Of a DNA stretch of 64,000 bases, positions 34,001 through 44,757 are shown piece after piece. The notes under the pieces were generated by a model that ran no database searches, was not told the origin of the DNA, and saw only the letters and a list, made by a program, of their open reading frames with translations. Source of the DNA: Zygaena filipendulae (lineage: Eukaryota; Arthropoda; Insecta; Lepidoptera; Zygaenidae); assembly GCA_907165275.2 (NCBI GenBank), contig OU015673.1, forward strand, positions 5,223,001-5,287,000, written 5' to 3'. The position numbers were made by a program, and so were the translations under genes. Positions within the stretch are counted from its first letter, which is position 1. Each line of letters opens with the position of its first letter.

Positions 34001-37000
34001 CAAATAAACTATAATTATATTGTAATGTATTCTTTTGTTTCAAAAATATAAAGTAAACCTTTTTACAAGTTTAGAGGCAAGAAAGAGGAGAGAGGAAGTT
34101 TAGAGTTTAGAGGAAGAGAAGGGGAAAGATTTCGTCTGTAAGTACATCTACATCGAGTAAGTATTTTAGTTACGTACCTTTCCAAGCAGAAACTGACCGC
34201 CATTTCTGTCTTTCTGCCAGTCCCGTGCGCTGATGTCTTGAGCGACAGTGTACCCAAGGATGTAGTCGTAGGCTTCAGCTGCCTTCACATTAGACGCCGT
34301 CTTTCCTATCACCAGTGTAAGTTCTACTTCGTAGTCAACTTTCTGTTAAAGTATTAAAAGGAAAACTGAATATTTATTATGGAATCTGACCATAGTATGT
34401 TCTCATTTACTTCTATCAATCTATGGGTCACAACTCCCACGTTATGATTTCAGAAACAAAACAAAAAAAATATAATTCTTTCATATATAGAAAGTTTCAG
34501 CATCTCTGAGTAAAATAGGATACTTTTATCTTGGATCAAAGAGTTCCAGAATGTTTCTGAAATTGACAAGGGTGAAAACGCAAGAAGAAAAGTTTTATGT
34601 AAGTAGGTCTAACTTACTAACAATATGCTGAGCTGGGTACCCTTTTAGAATTAGCTTTAAATTCAAATAAAAAAAAAACTTCAAGAAACTTAGATGGCTA
34701 TGGTTTTTTTATCGGTGATAATTCGATTAAAACTTTGGTTTTAAAATCGGTTATAGAATAACTCAATCCGAAGCTGATCATTATAACACGAATCCTGAAC
34801 GTCACTTTCGTGATTCTACTAGATATATCTTATTACTTCATGTCGCCACCTACACAGTCATTGCACGTTGGCAATTAAATTTTCAAATTGGCTCAATAAT
34901 TGACTTCAATTTGTGAGGTCAGAGAGTCCGTGATTCAACCATCTATATTCTATATCGTAGATATTGTTTGTGCTTCAATTTACGTTGAGTATCTTTGTTA
35001 ACAGGTAGTTCTACAACAATTCTACATTATTAACTAAGTAGATAGTAAATAATGTTATTAAGTTTTTGGCAGCCTAGTTTTCAACTTTCTGCTATTAAGA
35101 TTAAATGCTGCAGCAGAAGCCTAGGTACCTACCTACCTAATGTCAAAAAATACATATGAAGGTACGAACGAAGAAAACTTTAACTTAATTTAATTGAACC
35201 TCAGACGAAATAAAAAGTCTGAATTGAACGTATAAATCAAAACTCGATCTTATTTCTTTAAGATAGATACTATATTTACTACTAGATACTAGTTAACCTT
35301 TCTATGTTAATTGTTGTAATTGTTTTTTTTTACTGTTATAATTAACTATAAATGAATAAATAAATAAATAATATATTGTTTTAATTTTTGGGTAAAATGT
35401 CGCGATAAATTTTTTTAAGAATAATTTTCCAAGTTGTTTTTATTTTATTTATTTATTTAAAGTAAATATACATTGTTTTTTCGTTAGAAATTTCTTATAG
35501 GTGTTAAAAACCTTTACAGGTTTTACGGACGGCACCCCTTCAAAAGCAAACATAATTATGTTAAAAACAGAACTAAAGTAAAAATGACACTTACTTTAGC
35601 AATATTAGTCCTCAGTCTGACTGGTTCATTGGGCCCAATAACAGTGCTGGAGAACTTGCTGAAGAATATTGGCACTGGTGGTAACGGCATGTTTTGCTCC
35701 TCGCAGTGGTCCTTGTAGTTGAGACCGATGCATATGACCTTGTCCATTCCATGGATGGGAGCTACAAGGTTCACCGAAGACAGAGGTATTGCTGCAGTGC
35801 CTTCGCCTTTGCTTGACATTCTTGTCATAGAAATTAACTTTGGATTAATAAAAGAAAATTTATGTAGGTAGGTAAATGGCTACAAAAAAATTGATTAATA
35901 GAGAATGCTTTAAAAAAATACTAACTATAAAAATAGATAAACGGAGTCTAACAACCATATTATTCAAGATGTTTATCAACTGTGTGGTTATAGTTTAGAG
36001 TTTAAGTTAGGAGTACAAACCTGGTAAAATTACATTTATAGTAGACATAGTACTTAGTCAATTTACTAGTCAATGACGTAAATATTGAAAAGTAATTAAT
36101 ATGTTAAGTATATCTTAACAGACACACTATTGCTATAAACTGATAACCTGTTACCAGAAAGGTTCAAGTGGTTGCGACTCAAAAATGAAATTAACCACCC
36201 TGTATATCGCAATGGCTCAAAACCACTCTGTTATGCACTCACTGGTTATGCACTCAACATGCGCTGGTAACGTGTATGGCGAGAACTGCGTGTAGCTTCT
36301 TGGTTCCCCGACTAATTAAAGAATCACCCTCTGATTTGGTCGAGAGTAGGTATAAACCAAAAAAATAATATTAAAAATAAACTAAAATTCTTCTTAAATA
36401 ATATGAAGTGATATCAATCATTCTAAAGCTTAGAGGTGCACCGTGCACTTGTCTTAAATTAGCTAGTAATCTATATCCCATCAAAAACAAACTTGTAAAA
36501 AAGTCCAAGTCTCGCAACTCACTTCTTCTACAGTAAAAAGTTGTGAGATCAATGTAATACCAAGTCGGTAATTTATTCAGTGCCTACTTAAGGGTCCTTC
36601 TGTCTAAAGTTATCATGTTATAAGCTAATCTAATAACATTTTATAGTGACCATATCAAATTTAAAAACCTTTTATGTTTTAAATAGATTGATTGGCTTGG
36701 CGATCACGTGAAAACACAATACCTATATCTCACATGTAATACATAATTATGGTTCTAAACAATCTAATTTAATTATAATATGTATTACTTGTGAGATACA
36801 TTGTGTTTTCACGTGATCGCCAAGCCAATCAATCTATTTAAAACATAAAAGGTTTTTAAATTTGATATGGTCACTATAAAATGTTATTAGATTAGCTTAT
36901 AACATGATAACTTTAGACAGAAGGACCCTTAAGTAGGCACTGAATAAATTAACCGACTTGGTATTACATTGATCTCACAACTTTTTACTGTAGAAGAAGT

Positions 37001-40000
37001 GAGTTGCGAGACTTGGACTTTTTTACAAGTTTGTTTTTGATGGGATCTCATTTCTTTTTGTAAATGGTCTTCCTCCTTTGAGCAATTTAGTCTACTTTAA
37101 TAACTTGAAACATTTTGGTACAACTTTATAATATATATAAACACATGCCCCATTCTTGCTTTTTCATTCCGTTGACCATTGTACCTTTGAACATAATTAT
37201 GTCTAGGTAACTATGTATCTACACTTTATATCTAGGTAGGTAACTAGCTACACTTATTATTATTATTTATTAATATCTGGGCAACGGCTTAAATAGCTGT
37301 TCCCCGCGGTTTAACCCACGTTAATTTCGGAGATCCCGCGGGTATTCTGAGATAAAAGTACTACCCTATGACCTTTCCTGTACCCTTGACAACGTGTAGT
37401 ATGCAATAATTAATTCACCCGCGTTGATATCAGAGTTCGCGCGGGAATTCCAGAAATGAATCCTAGCTAGATCGATTTATGGCCCCCGAAATCCCCTGTA
37501 TACAAAATTTCATGAAAATCGTTGGAGCATTCAGATTAGGGTAATTTTATCTCGGAATTCCCGAAGGATCTCCGAAATTAACGCTGGTGAAATCTCATTA
37601 AATTTTGCATGCACGTTGTCAGGGGTAAAGAAAACCTAGGGATATAGGGTACTAACTACTTTGCATCTCTGAATTCCCGCGGGATCTCCGAAATTAACGC
37701 GGGTGAAACCGCGGGGAACAGCTAGTCTCATATATTTATATGGGATTACAAAGTTATTTGTGCAGTTGGTACATATAACTGCATATGTAACTTTGTAATT
37801 CCATACATTTATATGGGATTACAAAGTTATTTATGCAGTTGGTGTATCTAGAAAACTGACCGAAATTGCTAAATATTTTAATTTTTCCTTGATTTATACA
37901 ATAAACACTAATTGTATTCAAAATTTCAAACTTCTATGTCTGCTAGAAGTGCCTTAGAATTTTGATGATCGGTCAGTGAGTGAGTGAGTGAGTGAGTGAC
38001 CTACAAAATTAAGAAACTTTGACTAGTTATAATTCTTAAACTACTGGTTCAAATCGAATGAAATTTAAATTATACCGTCTTTATACAATACCTGCTTGTT
38101 TACTAAAAATTCAGGCTTCTAGTTTTATCCACAGCGAAGTTATAGGGGGTCGAAAATGGCCTGAATTGCTTCGAGAAAAGGATAGTACGGCCGTGCCGCT
38201 TTTGTTGCTCGACTTGGCGGGGGCACTGCCGTGCCCCCAGATTGTACCGAAAATACATACTCTATAATATTGTACTTATAAAATGATTAATTATTATTAA
38301 ACCAAAATTGTATCTACCTACCCATTGAGTAAAATAGCATCTTTTCTATAAACCTTTGTGGTTTCATAAGTGATAATTAACAAATAAAAAAAACACGTAG
38401 GGAAACCGCGGGCGAGAGGGATACCTATCACGTAATTTTTTTCCGCAAGAAAGTGTAAAATTGCGAGAAAACTTAAAGCAGTGGCGGACTTAACCCGTCA
38501 GAGTCCCTGGGCGGTAAAGTTAAATGAGGCCACCCCAATGATAAGTTAAATGAGGCCCCAAATGATAATATACATTATTGGAGGCACCCAGTTTAAGAAG
38601 TTAATATAATTTTACAAGCTCTGTATTCAGTTCACATTTAATTAAAATTGAATAAAATTACCGCCAAATTAGCTCCATAAATTGTCCCAAAATACCAACT
38701 ATCAGAAGAGTGCCTAATAGGGATGTTGACAACTTTTGAAATACAAAATTTTAATTAGTCCGTCATTAAAAATCATTAGACACGTATTTTTTTATTATTC
38801 AAATAAATGAAAACACAGAGGTAGAGCGCATCAAAGTTTAGGGTGGGGACTCGTGACGTCATTTACCACTACAAGCCGCCATACAAACCGCACTAGTTAG
38901 TGACGTCACGCAAACTTTCAACTCAATGTATCTCTGTTATTTTTTGATTACGTAAAAAAAAAATACGTGTCCAATATTTTTTATTAATCTACAAGACGGA
39001 CTAAAAAAAAATTGTCAAATAGCCTATTCGTCAATAAACTGAATTAACAATGGATGAACTTGTGACCTTTGAGGTGTGTCCAAGTAATCAACGAAGGCTA
39101 GGTAAAATCTTTTTGCCAAGAGACGATGGAGGTTTGGAGGCCCCCCGGCCGGCCTGGAGGCCCGGGGCGGGCCGCCCCTTCTGCACCCTCCTTAGTACGC
39201 CAGTGACTTAAAGACGTAAATTAAACAGAAATTGTTTCTCCACTGAGTTAAATATACCTACCTACTCTCGCGTTCTAAAAAATCTTATGTGACAGGGAGG
39301 ACAAGCAAAGTCTCACCAAATCTGTTGTTGAATACTATGACTCTTGTGACAGAGACGCAACACTAAGGATACCACCGGTTTATGCTATCTACTATGCAAT
39401 TTTGCAGCACAGTGTACTTTACTAACTTAAAACGAATATAATATAACTTTAAGTTTTATGCTAACGACCTAACAGATTTTTATTTTTATTTAATGATTGT
39501 GTTTACCATGCTGTGCCCACATTTCTGTGGTAACAGTCTAGCTCTACAACTTTGTATTATAATTTTAGTCAATATTCCGATTGTTACCTGTTTTGTGAGC
39601 CCAATAAATAAATAAATAAATATGGGACAAGGTCCAGTAAAACCACAGCTTGAAGTGTAGAATAGACAGGTAGATAAAGAGTCTTTATAAGGGTTTATTC
39701 CATTTTATTGAAGCAAAGACGTACTTATAGAAGACATTATTATTTTAAACACAGTCATATAATGTTTCTAATATTATTAACAGTCCTGTATAACCAAATT
39801 CTAACAAATATTACTTACAAGTATTACCTTGTTTTCAAAAATTCAGTAAAGCTGCACACTAATGCTGCTGCACTAGCTGCTACCTGCGGTTTCAATTACA
39901 TGAATTTTGAAAGTTTTCTTTATCATGGCATAAAAAATGGAATAAAAAATATCCATCTTTATTCAGATATATTAGAATTTGGAAATTCTATCTGGGTTCT

Positions 40001-41204
40001 CAATTTTTCCAAAACTCTTTAACTACCAAGTTACCTATTTATTTAGATTTTTTTTAAGTAAAGTCACATGACCACAAATACTATGGTCGTCTTTGCTGTT
40101 TATGATGTTATTAAAAGTCTATCAGTCTCATGTATTATTGCTGACAGGCAGTTAAGTCTATAATGAAGACACTCAACTTTGTGTTGATGTGTCATTAATC
40201 ATAGATTCATAAACTTTAAATTATACACTTTTCTATCCAAGGGTTGAACTTCAAAAAAATCTTAGTGATTGCTTTTTTATACAAGGAAAACAAGTGTGTT
40301 GGGCTTTTGATTGCTGGTCACCATATGATATTTAGATAAATAATAACATGTAGGTAATCACTTAGAAAAAAAAGAAACTATTTTAAATTGCATTGGTTGT
40401 AGCTTTTAAACTAAACATGAACTTTTGAAACTGACTGTACTTATAGTCTGGATTGAACAAGTTGAAAAACAATAGTTCTATCCTATGAACTCTATGAGCA
40501 AATAAAGGGATTAAGAAGAAAGTTAGCATTCGGCAATCCAGTTTAAATTAGATATAAGATGAATACTTTTCATCTCATAACAGTGTTAACTCTGAAACAC
40601 ATTCAAAATACATGCGAGCGAAGCCACAGGTCTGAAATCATAAGCGTACCCAGGTTTTGGCCAAGAGGGGGGCAAATCAGATTGGTTCTGAGCCAGGGGG
40701 GTAAATCAGTTTTTTTATAAGCACCTATAGACAAATAAACATAAATAAAAGAGGTAGTTTTTAAAATAAATTCTTTAACTATATGTTCAATTGCTATTTT
40801 GAAAGTAATTTATACCTGTATTGTATTGCAAATGGTAAAAAGTTCTTTTTCTTAATTTGTTTGACGACATTAAAAAAATCCAGGGGGGCAGTCTGAAATT
40901 ATACTTACAGTCTCACTTTTTCAATATCTCCTTTCTTCAATATATCAAGAAGAGTACTGGATAAGCGTGAGTCGCTCTTATTAATATCCACCACGTTATC
41001 ACCGACCACATATCCCACGCGTGTCTCCGAAGGATGATCTTTACGTGTAAACTGTACAAACTTCATCTTTCTACTTTGTGATACAGAAAAATACCTTACA
41101 CTCGTTGATGTGATATTGAGTGTCTCCAAACGATTACATTGGCTTTTTATAACTGCAGATAGGGCGTTTGACAGTCTGCGACATATCCACGCATTTCCAG
41201 TCAT
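31026..41204 (-). CDS. FAHD2: Fumarylacetoacetate hydrolase domain-containing protein 2-like
   Basis: Five exons: 40909-41204, 35595-35820, 34178-34342, 33150-33316 and 31026-31182, giving 336 residues with all phases consistent (2, 0, 0, 2) and GT/AG sites. Start: ATG at 41202-41204. The first ~48 residues are basic and end near [10 protein letters not shown], a likely mitochondrial presequence. The C-terminal two thirds are the FAH fold: [27 protein letters not shown], then DYEVEL with the metal-ligand pair E179/E181, QDISARD with D210, and [11 protein letters not shown] near residues 291-300. FAHD2 proteins belong with acylpyruvases and oxaloacetate decarboxylases; the substrate of the insect protein is not settled. 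Length fits (human FAHD2A is 314). The acceptor of exon 2 has a weak pyrimidine tract and is the least certain boundary. Confidence 0.92.
31215..31300 (+). repeat. tRNA-like SINE head in FAHD2 intron 4
   Basis: GCAGTGGTAAGTACAC (A-box-like) and GCGGGTTCGATGCCCGC (exact B box with stem) are followed directly by a Helitron-like piece. A cloverleaf with a plausible acceptor stem is not evident. Confidence 0.5.
31308..31854. mobile_element. Two Helitron-like elements, opposite orientation
   Basis: 31308-31528 is reversed (CTAGCTGTCCCGCGCGGTT...) with the body 'CGACCAGCGGTTT'-like, shared with 54305-54570. 31563-31854 is forward, TCCTTACATATTATAAAAC to GGGGAAGAGCTAG. Confidence 0.6.
31855..33149. 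other. FAHD2 intron 4, remainder: repeats
   Basis: 31855-32400 holds nothing I recognise. 32400-32588 is a Helitron-like piece ending GGGGAACAGCTAG. 32612-32765 is the half copy of the TIR element of 16948-17533 (TTGGACACCGTTAAGCAATA start). 32770-33095 is a Helitron-like tandem ending GGGGAACAGCTAG. Confidence 0.55.
33317..35594. other. FAHD2 introns 2 and 3, remainder
   Basis: Intron 3 holds a broken Helitron-like piece near 33716-33930. Intron 2 is AT-rich; at 35192-35230 lies a 22-bp CAGACGAAATAAAAAGTCTG insertion with 8-bp flanking repeats AATTGAAC. Nothing else is recognised. Confidence 0.5.
36475..37046. mobile_element. 572-bp near-perfect palindrome (foldback MITE) in FAHD2 intron 1
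   Basis: It starts ATCCCATCAAAAACAAACTT and ends with the inverse. The arms of about 265 bases differ at only a few positions and a ~40-base AT-rich centre separates them. Each arm carries a TCACGTGA palindrome. The transcript of this intron would fold into one very long hairpin. Confidence 0.9.
37290..37725. mobile_element. Helitron-like elements, head to head
   Basis: A reversed piece at 37290-37410 (AGCTGTTCCCCGCGGTTTAA) and further pieces to a forward end at 37725 (GCGGGGAACAGCTAG). TTAATTTCGGAG and CTCCGAAATTAA are inverted within it. Confidence 0.6.
37738..37850 (+). repeat. Tandem duplication ATATGGGATTACAAAGTTAT
   Basis: TTTATATGGGATTACAAAGT with TTTGTGCAGTTGGT after it occurs twice, 71 bases apart, with an inverted version (TAACTTTGTAATTCCATA) between. 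A (GTGA)n tract follows at about 37975-37999. Confidence 0.6.
38471..39213. mobile_element. Non-autonomous hAT element with 8-bp target duplication
   Basis: The element is 38479-39205 (727 bp). Its ends are CAGTGGCGGACTTAA and, inverted, CACTGGCGTACTAAG. It is flanked by ACTTAAAG at 38471-38478 and 39206-39213. CA...TG ends plus an 8-bp duplication are diagnostic of hAT. There is no transposase. It hosts CRE-MITE copy E, so it is older than that copy. Confidence 0.85.
38720..39024 (+). mobile_element. CRE-MITE copy E, nested in the hAT
   Basis: It starts GGGATGTTGACAACTTTTGA and ends TTGTCAAATAGCC. GTGACGTCAT and GTGACGTCAC are present. Confidence 0.75.
39214..40908. other. FAHD2 intron 1, remainder
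   Basis: AT-rich. A 104-codon open frame at 39708-40022 has no homology I recognise, no splice context and AT-driven composition; I treat it as chance. Near 40640-40700 and 40880 the G-rich phrase AGGGGGG(C/G)A recurs inverted, possibly the ends of another MITE. Confidence 0.4.
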
Positions 41205-41323
41205 GGCCAAGGTGATATGTGGATCGTTTTATATTATTACACAACCAATAACTGTACTTGGGTATAACTTATCATAAAAATTCGTACATATGACATGACT
41301 CAACTGTCAAAATGTCTCACTTA

Positions 41324-41343
41324 CACAGACGAATAAGAGAACT
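41324..41343 (+). promoter_or_regulatory. 20-mer shared by FAHD2 and pelle upstream regions
   Basis: CACAGACGAATAAGAGAACT lies 120 bases upstream of the FAHD2 ATG, and an exact copy lies at 3871-3890, 250 bases upstream of the pelle ATG, in the same orientation relative to the gene. It may be a promoter element or a remnant of one repeat family. Confidence 0.4.
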
Positions 41344-41356
41344 ATCAGGGGCATCA

Positions 41357-41587
41357 GGGCCCTTATTCAGTATGACCATAACACGGCATGTTAAGATAAC
41401 ATGTTACAAAAATTGTCTTTCCCTCGTAATCAAAGAAGTTTCACTAAAAAATATATTTAAAGCGTTTCTTATAGCATACAGAATAATAATAATTTCTAAT
41501 ATTTTGGCATCTGGAACGTTTGAGAATACGTTTTTAGGACGCGCGTTATGGGCAAGGAATGTCGTTGATCATAGTGAATAAGGGCCC
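41357..41587. mobile_element. MITE with TTATTCACTATGACC termini, copy 2 (FAHD2 upstream)
   Basis: Ends GGGCCCTTATTCAGTATGACC and GATCATAGTGAATAAGGGCCC. It sits 150 bases upstream of the FAHD2 ATG, so it may lie in the promoter. Confidence 0.75.
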
Positions 41588-41769
41588 AGTTTAACAACTT
41601 ATCAAAATCAGCTGGTATCAGGGTTGCCACCTATTTTTGGAAATTTAGTATTTTTCCAAAAAAGGTGCAAAAATGCCTACTTTTGGGAAATGCCGGGAAA
41701 AAAATAATACCTATTTGGGCAAACACAAAATATATATATATATATGTATATATAAAAACAAAATATTTT

Positions 41770-42005
41770 AAATTATATTATCGTTTCTGCCATCATCAAT
41801 TATATTATTATCATCAATTATGAAATTAAAGCTGGCATTAGTCAGGATAGGGAGTTTTCCTTAATTCAGCATCTTAGCTTATTTTTCTAATAGTTATTTT
41901 TATAAAAACTCCCACCATCTTGACTTCTGCCAGCTTTAATTTCACTATCTATGAAACGTATTTAATAAAACATAATTGATGGCAGAAACGATACTATAAT
42001 TTAAT
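41770..42005. mobile_element. Inverted-repeat MITE
   Basis: TATCGTTTCTGCCATCATCAATTA on the left pairs with CATAATTGATGGCAGAAACGATA on the right, and inner arms GAAATTAAAGCTGGCA / TGCCAGCTTTAATTTC also pair. It lies between bL35m and FAHD2, after a short (TA)n run. Confidence 0.75.
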
Positions 42006-42507
42006 ATGTTTTTTTTTATTACAATTTCAAAATTATTTATAAAATAAAATCAGAGCTATCTGAGCTCGCCACTTATTTTTTCTAGTTAATATAAGTCCAG
42101 ACTACATTACGTCTCGTCTTGGTATCAACGACGATAAAATCATATACGTAAATTGCCACCAGCTCCCTACAGGCACCCTCAGAACAATAAAAGAAAAAAA
42201 TAAAGTCAGAGAGAAGGTAATCACTACGTTTTATAAGAAAATCTTAAACTATGGAAGATGTTTTAAATAAAGCGATTTCCGGTTTTTTGCTCCTCTTGTA
42301 AAATTTGTACTGCTGCAATTACTTTGTTATTCCATAGGGCAGCGGAAACACTCATTTCTCATTACCTAAAGTGAAAACACGGATAAAAGCTAGATCGATT
42401 AATCTCGCCCCCGAAAGCCCCTGCATACTAAATTTCATGAAAATCGTTAGAGAGTTGGGTATACAAGAATTGCTGATTTAAAGTAAACTCCAAATACCTC
42501 TAAATCT

Positions 42508-42513
42508 TTTATT
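42508..42513 (-). promoter_or_regulatory. Polyadenylation signal of bL35m
   Basis: AATAAA on the minus strand, about 42 bases after the stop codon. Confidence 0.55.
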
Positions 42514-42554
42514 TGAAGACGGTAAATTTAAACTAGTGACAACTTAATTCTATA

Positions 42555-43291
42555 TCAATCCACATCAACTGGCTTCTTTCTAGTTATTGGAAACTCTTCT
42601 CGGGTATGGTAAGGTTCATATGGATCGTCCACATAGTATTTTGGTCGCTTCCAGAACTTTGTTACCATTTTATCCAATAATTTTGATTGAGTGGCATTAC
42701 AAATTACATGCTGACGGAGACGCCTTTTTTGTGCGGAACTTTTTTTCCATAAGTGCTTCTTTCTACCAACTTTAGGTCTAATCCATCCTCCCCAGTGCAA
42801 CCGGAAGAATCTTTTGACGGCTGCTTTCACAGTTTTTCTTTTGCCTTTCTTAAGACTAAATTTTGTAACAGTTCTATTTTGTATGGGAATCAGATTATTT
42901 GAGATATCCAAAATCTGTTTATTATTGATCAACAAACCATTTCTAATCCTCAAAGTTGGGGCAACTTGGTGTGTTTTAGTAACTGCACTGTAACTCTTGT
43001 AATCTGTAGGAATGATCCTGGCAGCATTACAGCATTGGAATAAAAGAGGTCGTATGTTACGAGTAGCTGAAAGAAAGTGGAAATAAATACATTAACCAAA
43101 GACATTCTATTTAATAAAATTAACGTTAACCTAAAATAAAATTACACCATCACAAACTTTCTTATTACAAAACACTTTATGTATCATTGAAATATGTTAA
43201 TATTAAAGCAGCAATCTTTTTTTTATTGGAAAAGGCAAGTATGTATTGAAGTTATTTCTGAAAAATTACCTAAATTAGCAAATCGTAACAT
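42555..43291 (-). CDS. mRpL35: Mitochondrial large-subunit ribosomal protein bL35m
   Basis: Two exons: 43270-43291 (ATG at 43291, seven codons plus one base) and 42555-43066, joining in frame to give 177 residues. The N-terminus [20 protein letters not shown] is basic and hydrophobic, as for a mitochondrial presequence. The C-terminal ~95 residues are strongly basic and carry the L35 signature region: [40 protein letters not shown], then [11 protein letters not shown] charged tail ([18 protein letters not shown]) is typical of animal bL35m. It acts in the mitochondrial ribosome's large subunit. Its start faces MIC60 across about 1.5 kb, much of it a foldback element, so the two may once have shared a divergent promoter. 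Confidence 0.94.
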
Positions 43292-43365
43292 TTTTTTTTC
43301 TTTATGAAATTAATTGGATATCAATAACTTTTTTCATCACAAACGTGAAACGAGTCCCTGTAATG

Positions 43366-44200
43366 TAATGTACAGCACCGGAAAAGGCGACACCGGAATG
43401 CACAACACGATATAGTACGCCACCGGAGTGTACAGCACCAAAATCGATGACACCGGAATTCGAATCCCAGGCCATGAAATGCTGTGCTGTGCATTCCGGT
43501 GTCGTGTATTCCGGGGTGTACATTATCGGTACGCCGCGGATTGTACGACACTGGAATTGGTCGGTTTATTAGTGTTCATTACAATCAAAGACAATGCAGG
43601 TAAAGATTAGTAATCACTGTTTCAAAATATGGCGGAAATTCAAATTAAAATCAGTCTTCAATATTACTAACGTAATTTTATTATTATGGATCATAAACTT
43701 TATGATTTTTTTATCTATAGCGCATCACCGGCCGCTACCGCGGCACACTCGCTGTGCTCGCTTGGCTCGCGCGACTTGGTCACCAGTACAAACCTAACCT
43801 AACCAATAAAGTCGGAGTGCTCTTTGTCGATTACTAACAGTTCACGATGTGGCCACGATAGTTATATTTTAATTTCTTTTCACTTACTCCAAAAACAGAT
43901 CAAACATAAATTGTGACTTACTTGATTATAACTTGACCCAGTATTTAGGTAAGTAATGTAAACGAGCACAAAGAAAAGGAGGCGTGGTTCCATCGACCAA
44001 TGCTCCCATTGGTAGTGACACCAATTCCGGTGCTGTACATTCCGGTGTTGAAAATTTTGTACGGGGCGGAATGTATGACACCGGAAGTCGTGTATGGGAC
44101 TTCAAATACGTGCCGTACAATGCATGTCGTACATTCCGGTGTCGCGCATTACAGTGTTGTACATTCTGGTGTCGTACAATATCGTGTTGTGCATTCCTTC
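43366..44200. mobile_element. Foldback element built of CCGGTGTCGTACATT subrepeats
   Basis: The left end (about 43366-43560) and right end (about 44010-44200) consist of degenerate ~19-base units, CATTCCGGTGTCGTGTA or their inverse. The two ends are inverted relative to each other, for example GGAATGCACAACACGATAT on the left and its complement at the right. The interior (43570-44000) is unrelated and contains CTAACCTAACC. Open frames across the ends are artefacts of the repeats. It lies in the shared upstream region of bL35m and MIC60. Confidence 0.7.
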
Positions 44201-44757
44201 GTAAATTACTTGTGTGTTACCAACTTTTGAAAACATTTACCTCTAAAGGCTAAAGGTGTCAAATCCCCTTCTAAATTAATATTAATAAAAAGTTTTTGTC
44301 TTAGTTTCGAAATTCAAGGCGAAAAAATTGGTTTTATCAAAGACATTCTATTTATAAAAAAAAATTATCAAAAGCAAAAATGTCTAGATTTTTTTTAAGA
44401 CCAATATTTAATATTATCAAATATTCGACATTATTGATAAATTTTATTTAAAAATTGGGGCAAAATCCTGACTATACAATAACGGGTTCAACTGGTTGTT
44501 TCTTAAATCTTTTCCGACTCTCATTACTCTGCTGAATAATGGATTGGTAAAGAAAAAACTATGTTGAATAATAGACTCTAGTGACTCTACAGTATTGACC
44601 AAGGAATTTTTTAATGTTGTTCTGAGATAAATAGGTTGCTAATGACAGACTTTACTCGAGGAATCTATATTCTATGGTACGTGGCCTCTTTAGTCTCTGC
44701 TCTTGATCTTTGACAGCAGCCCAAGTGGAAACTGGAAAAAGATTCCGAGTGCCCAAA

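Noticed and set aside
39708..40022. 104-codon open frame in FAHD2 intron 1
   Set aside because: Composition follows the AT-rich background, with no recognisable motif and no promoter or splice signals.
43302..44253. Multiple open frames across the CCGGTGTCGTAC repeats
   Set aside because: They recur in several frames because the repeat unit lacks stops; no protein family and no codon signature.
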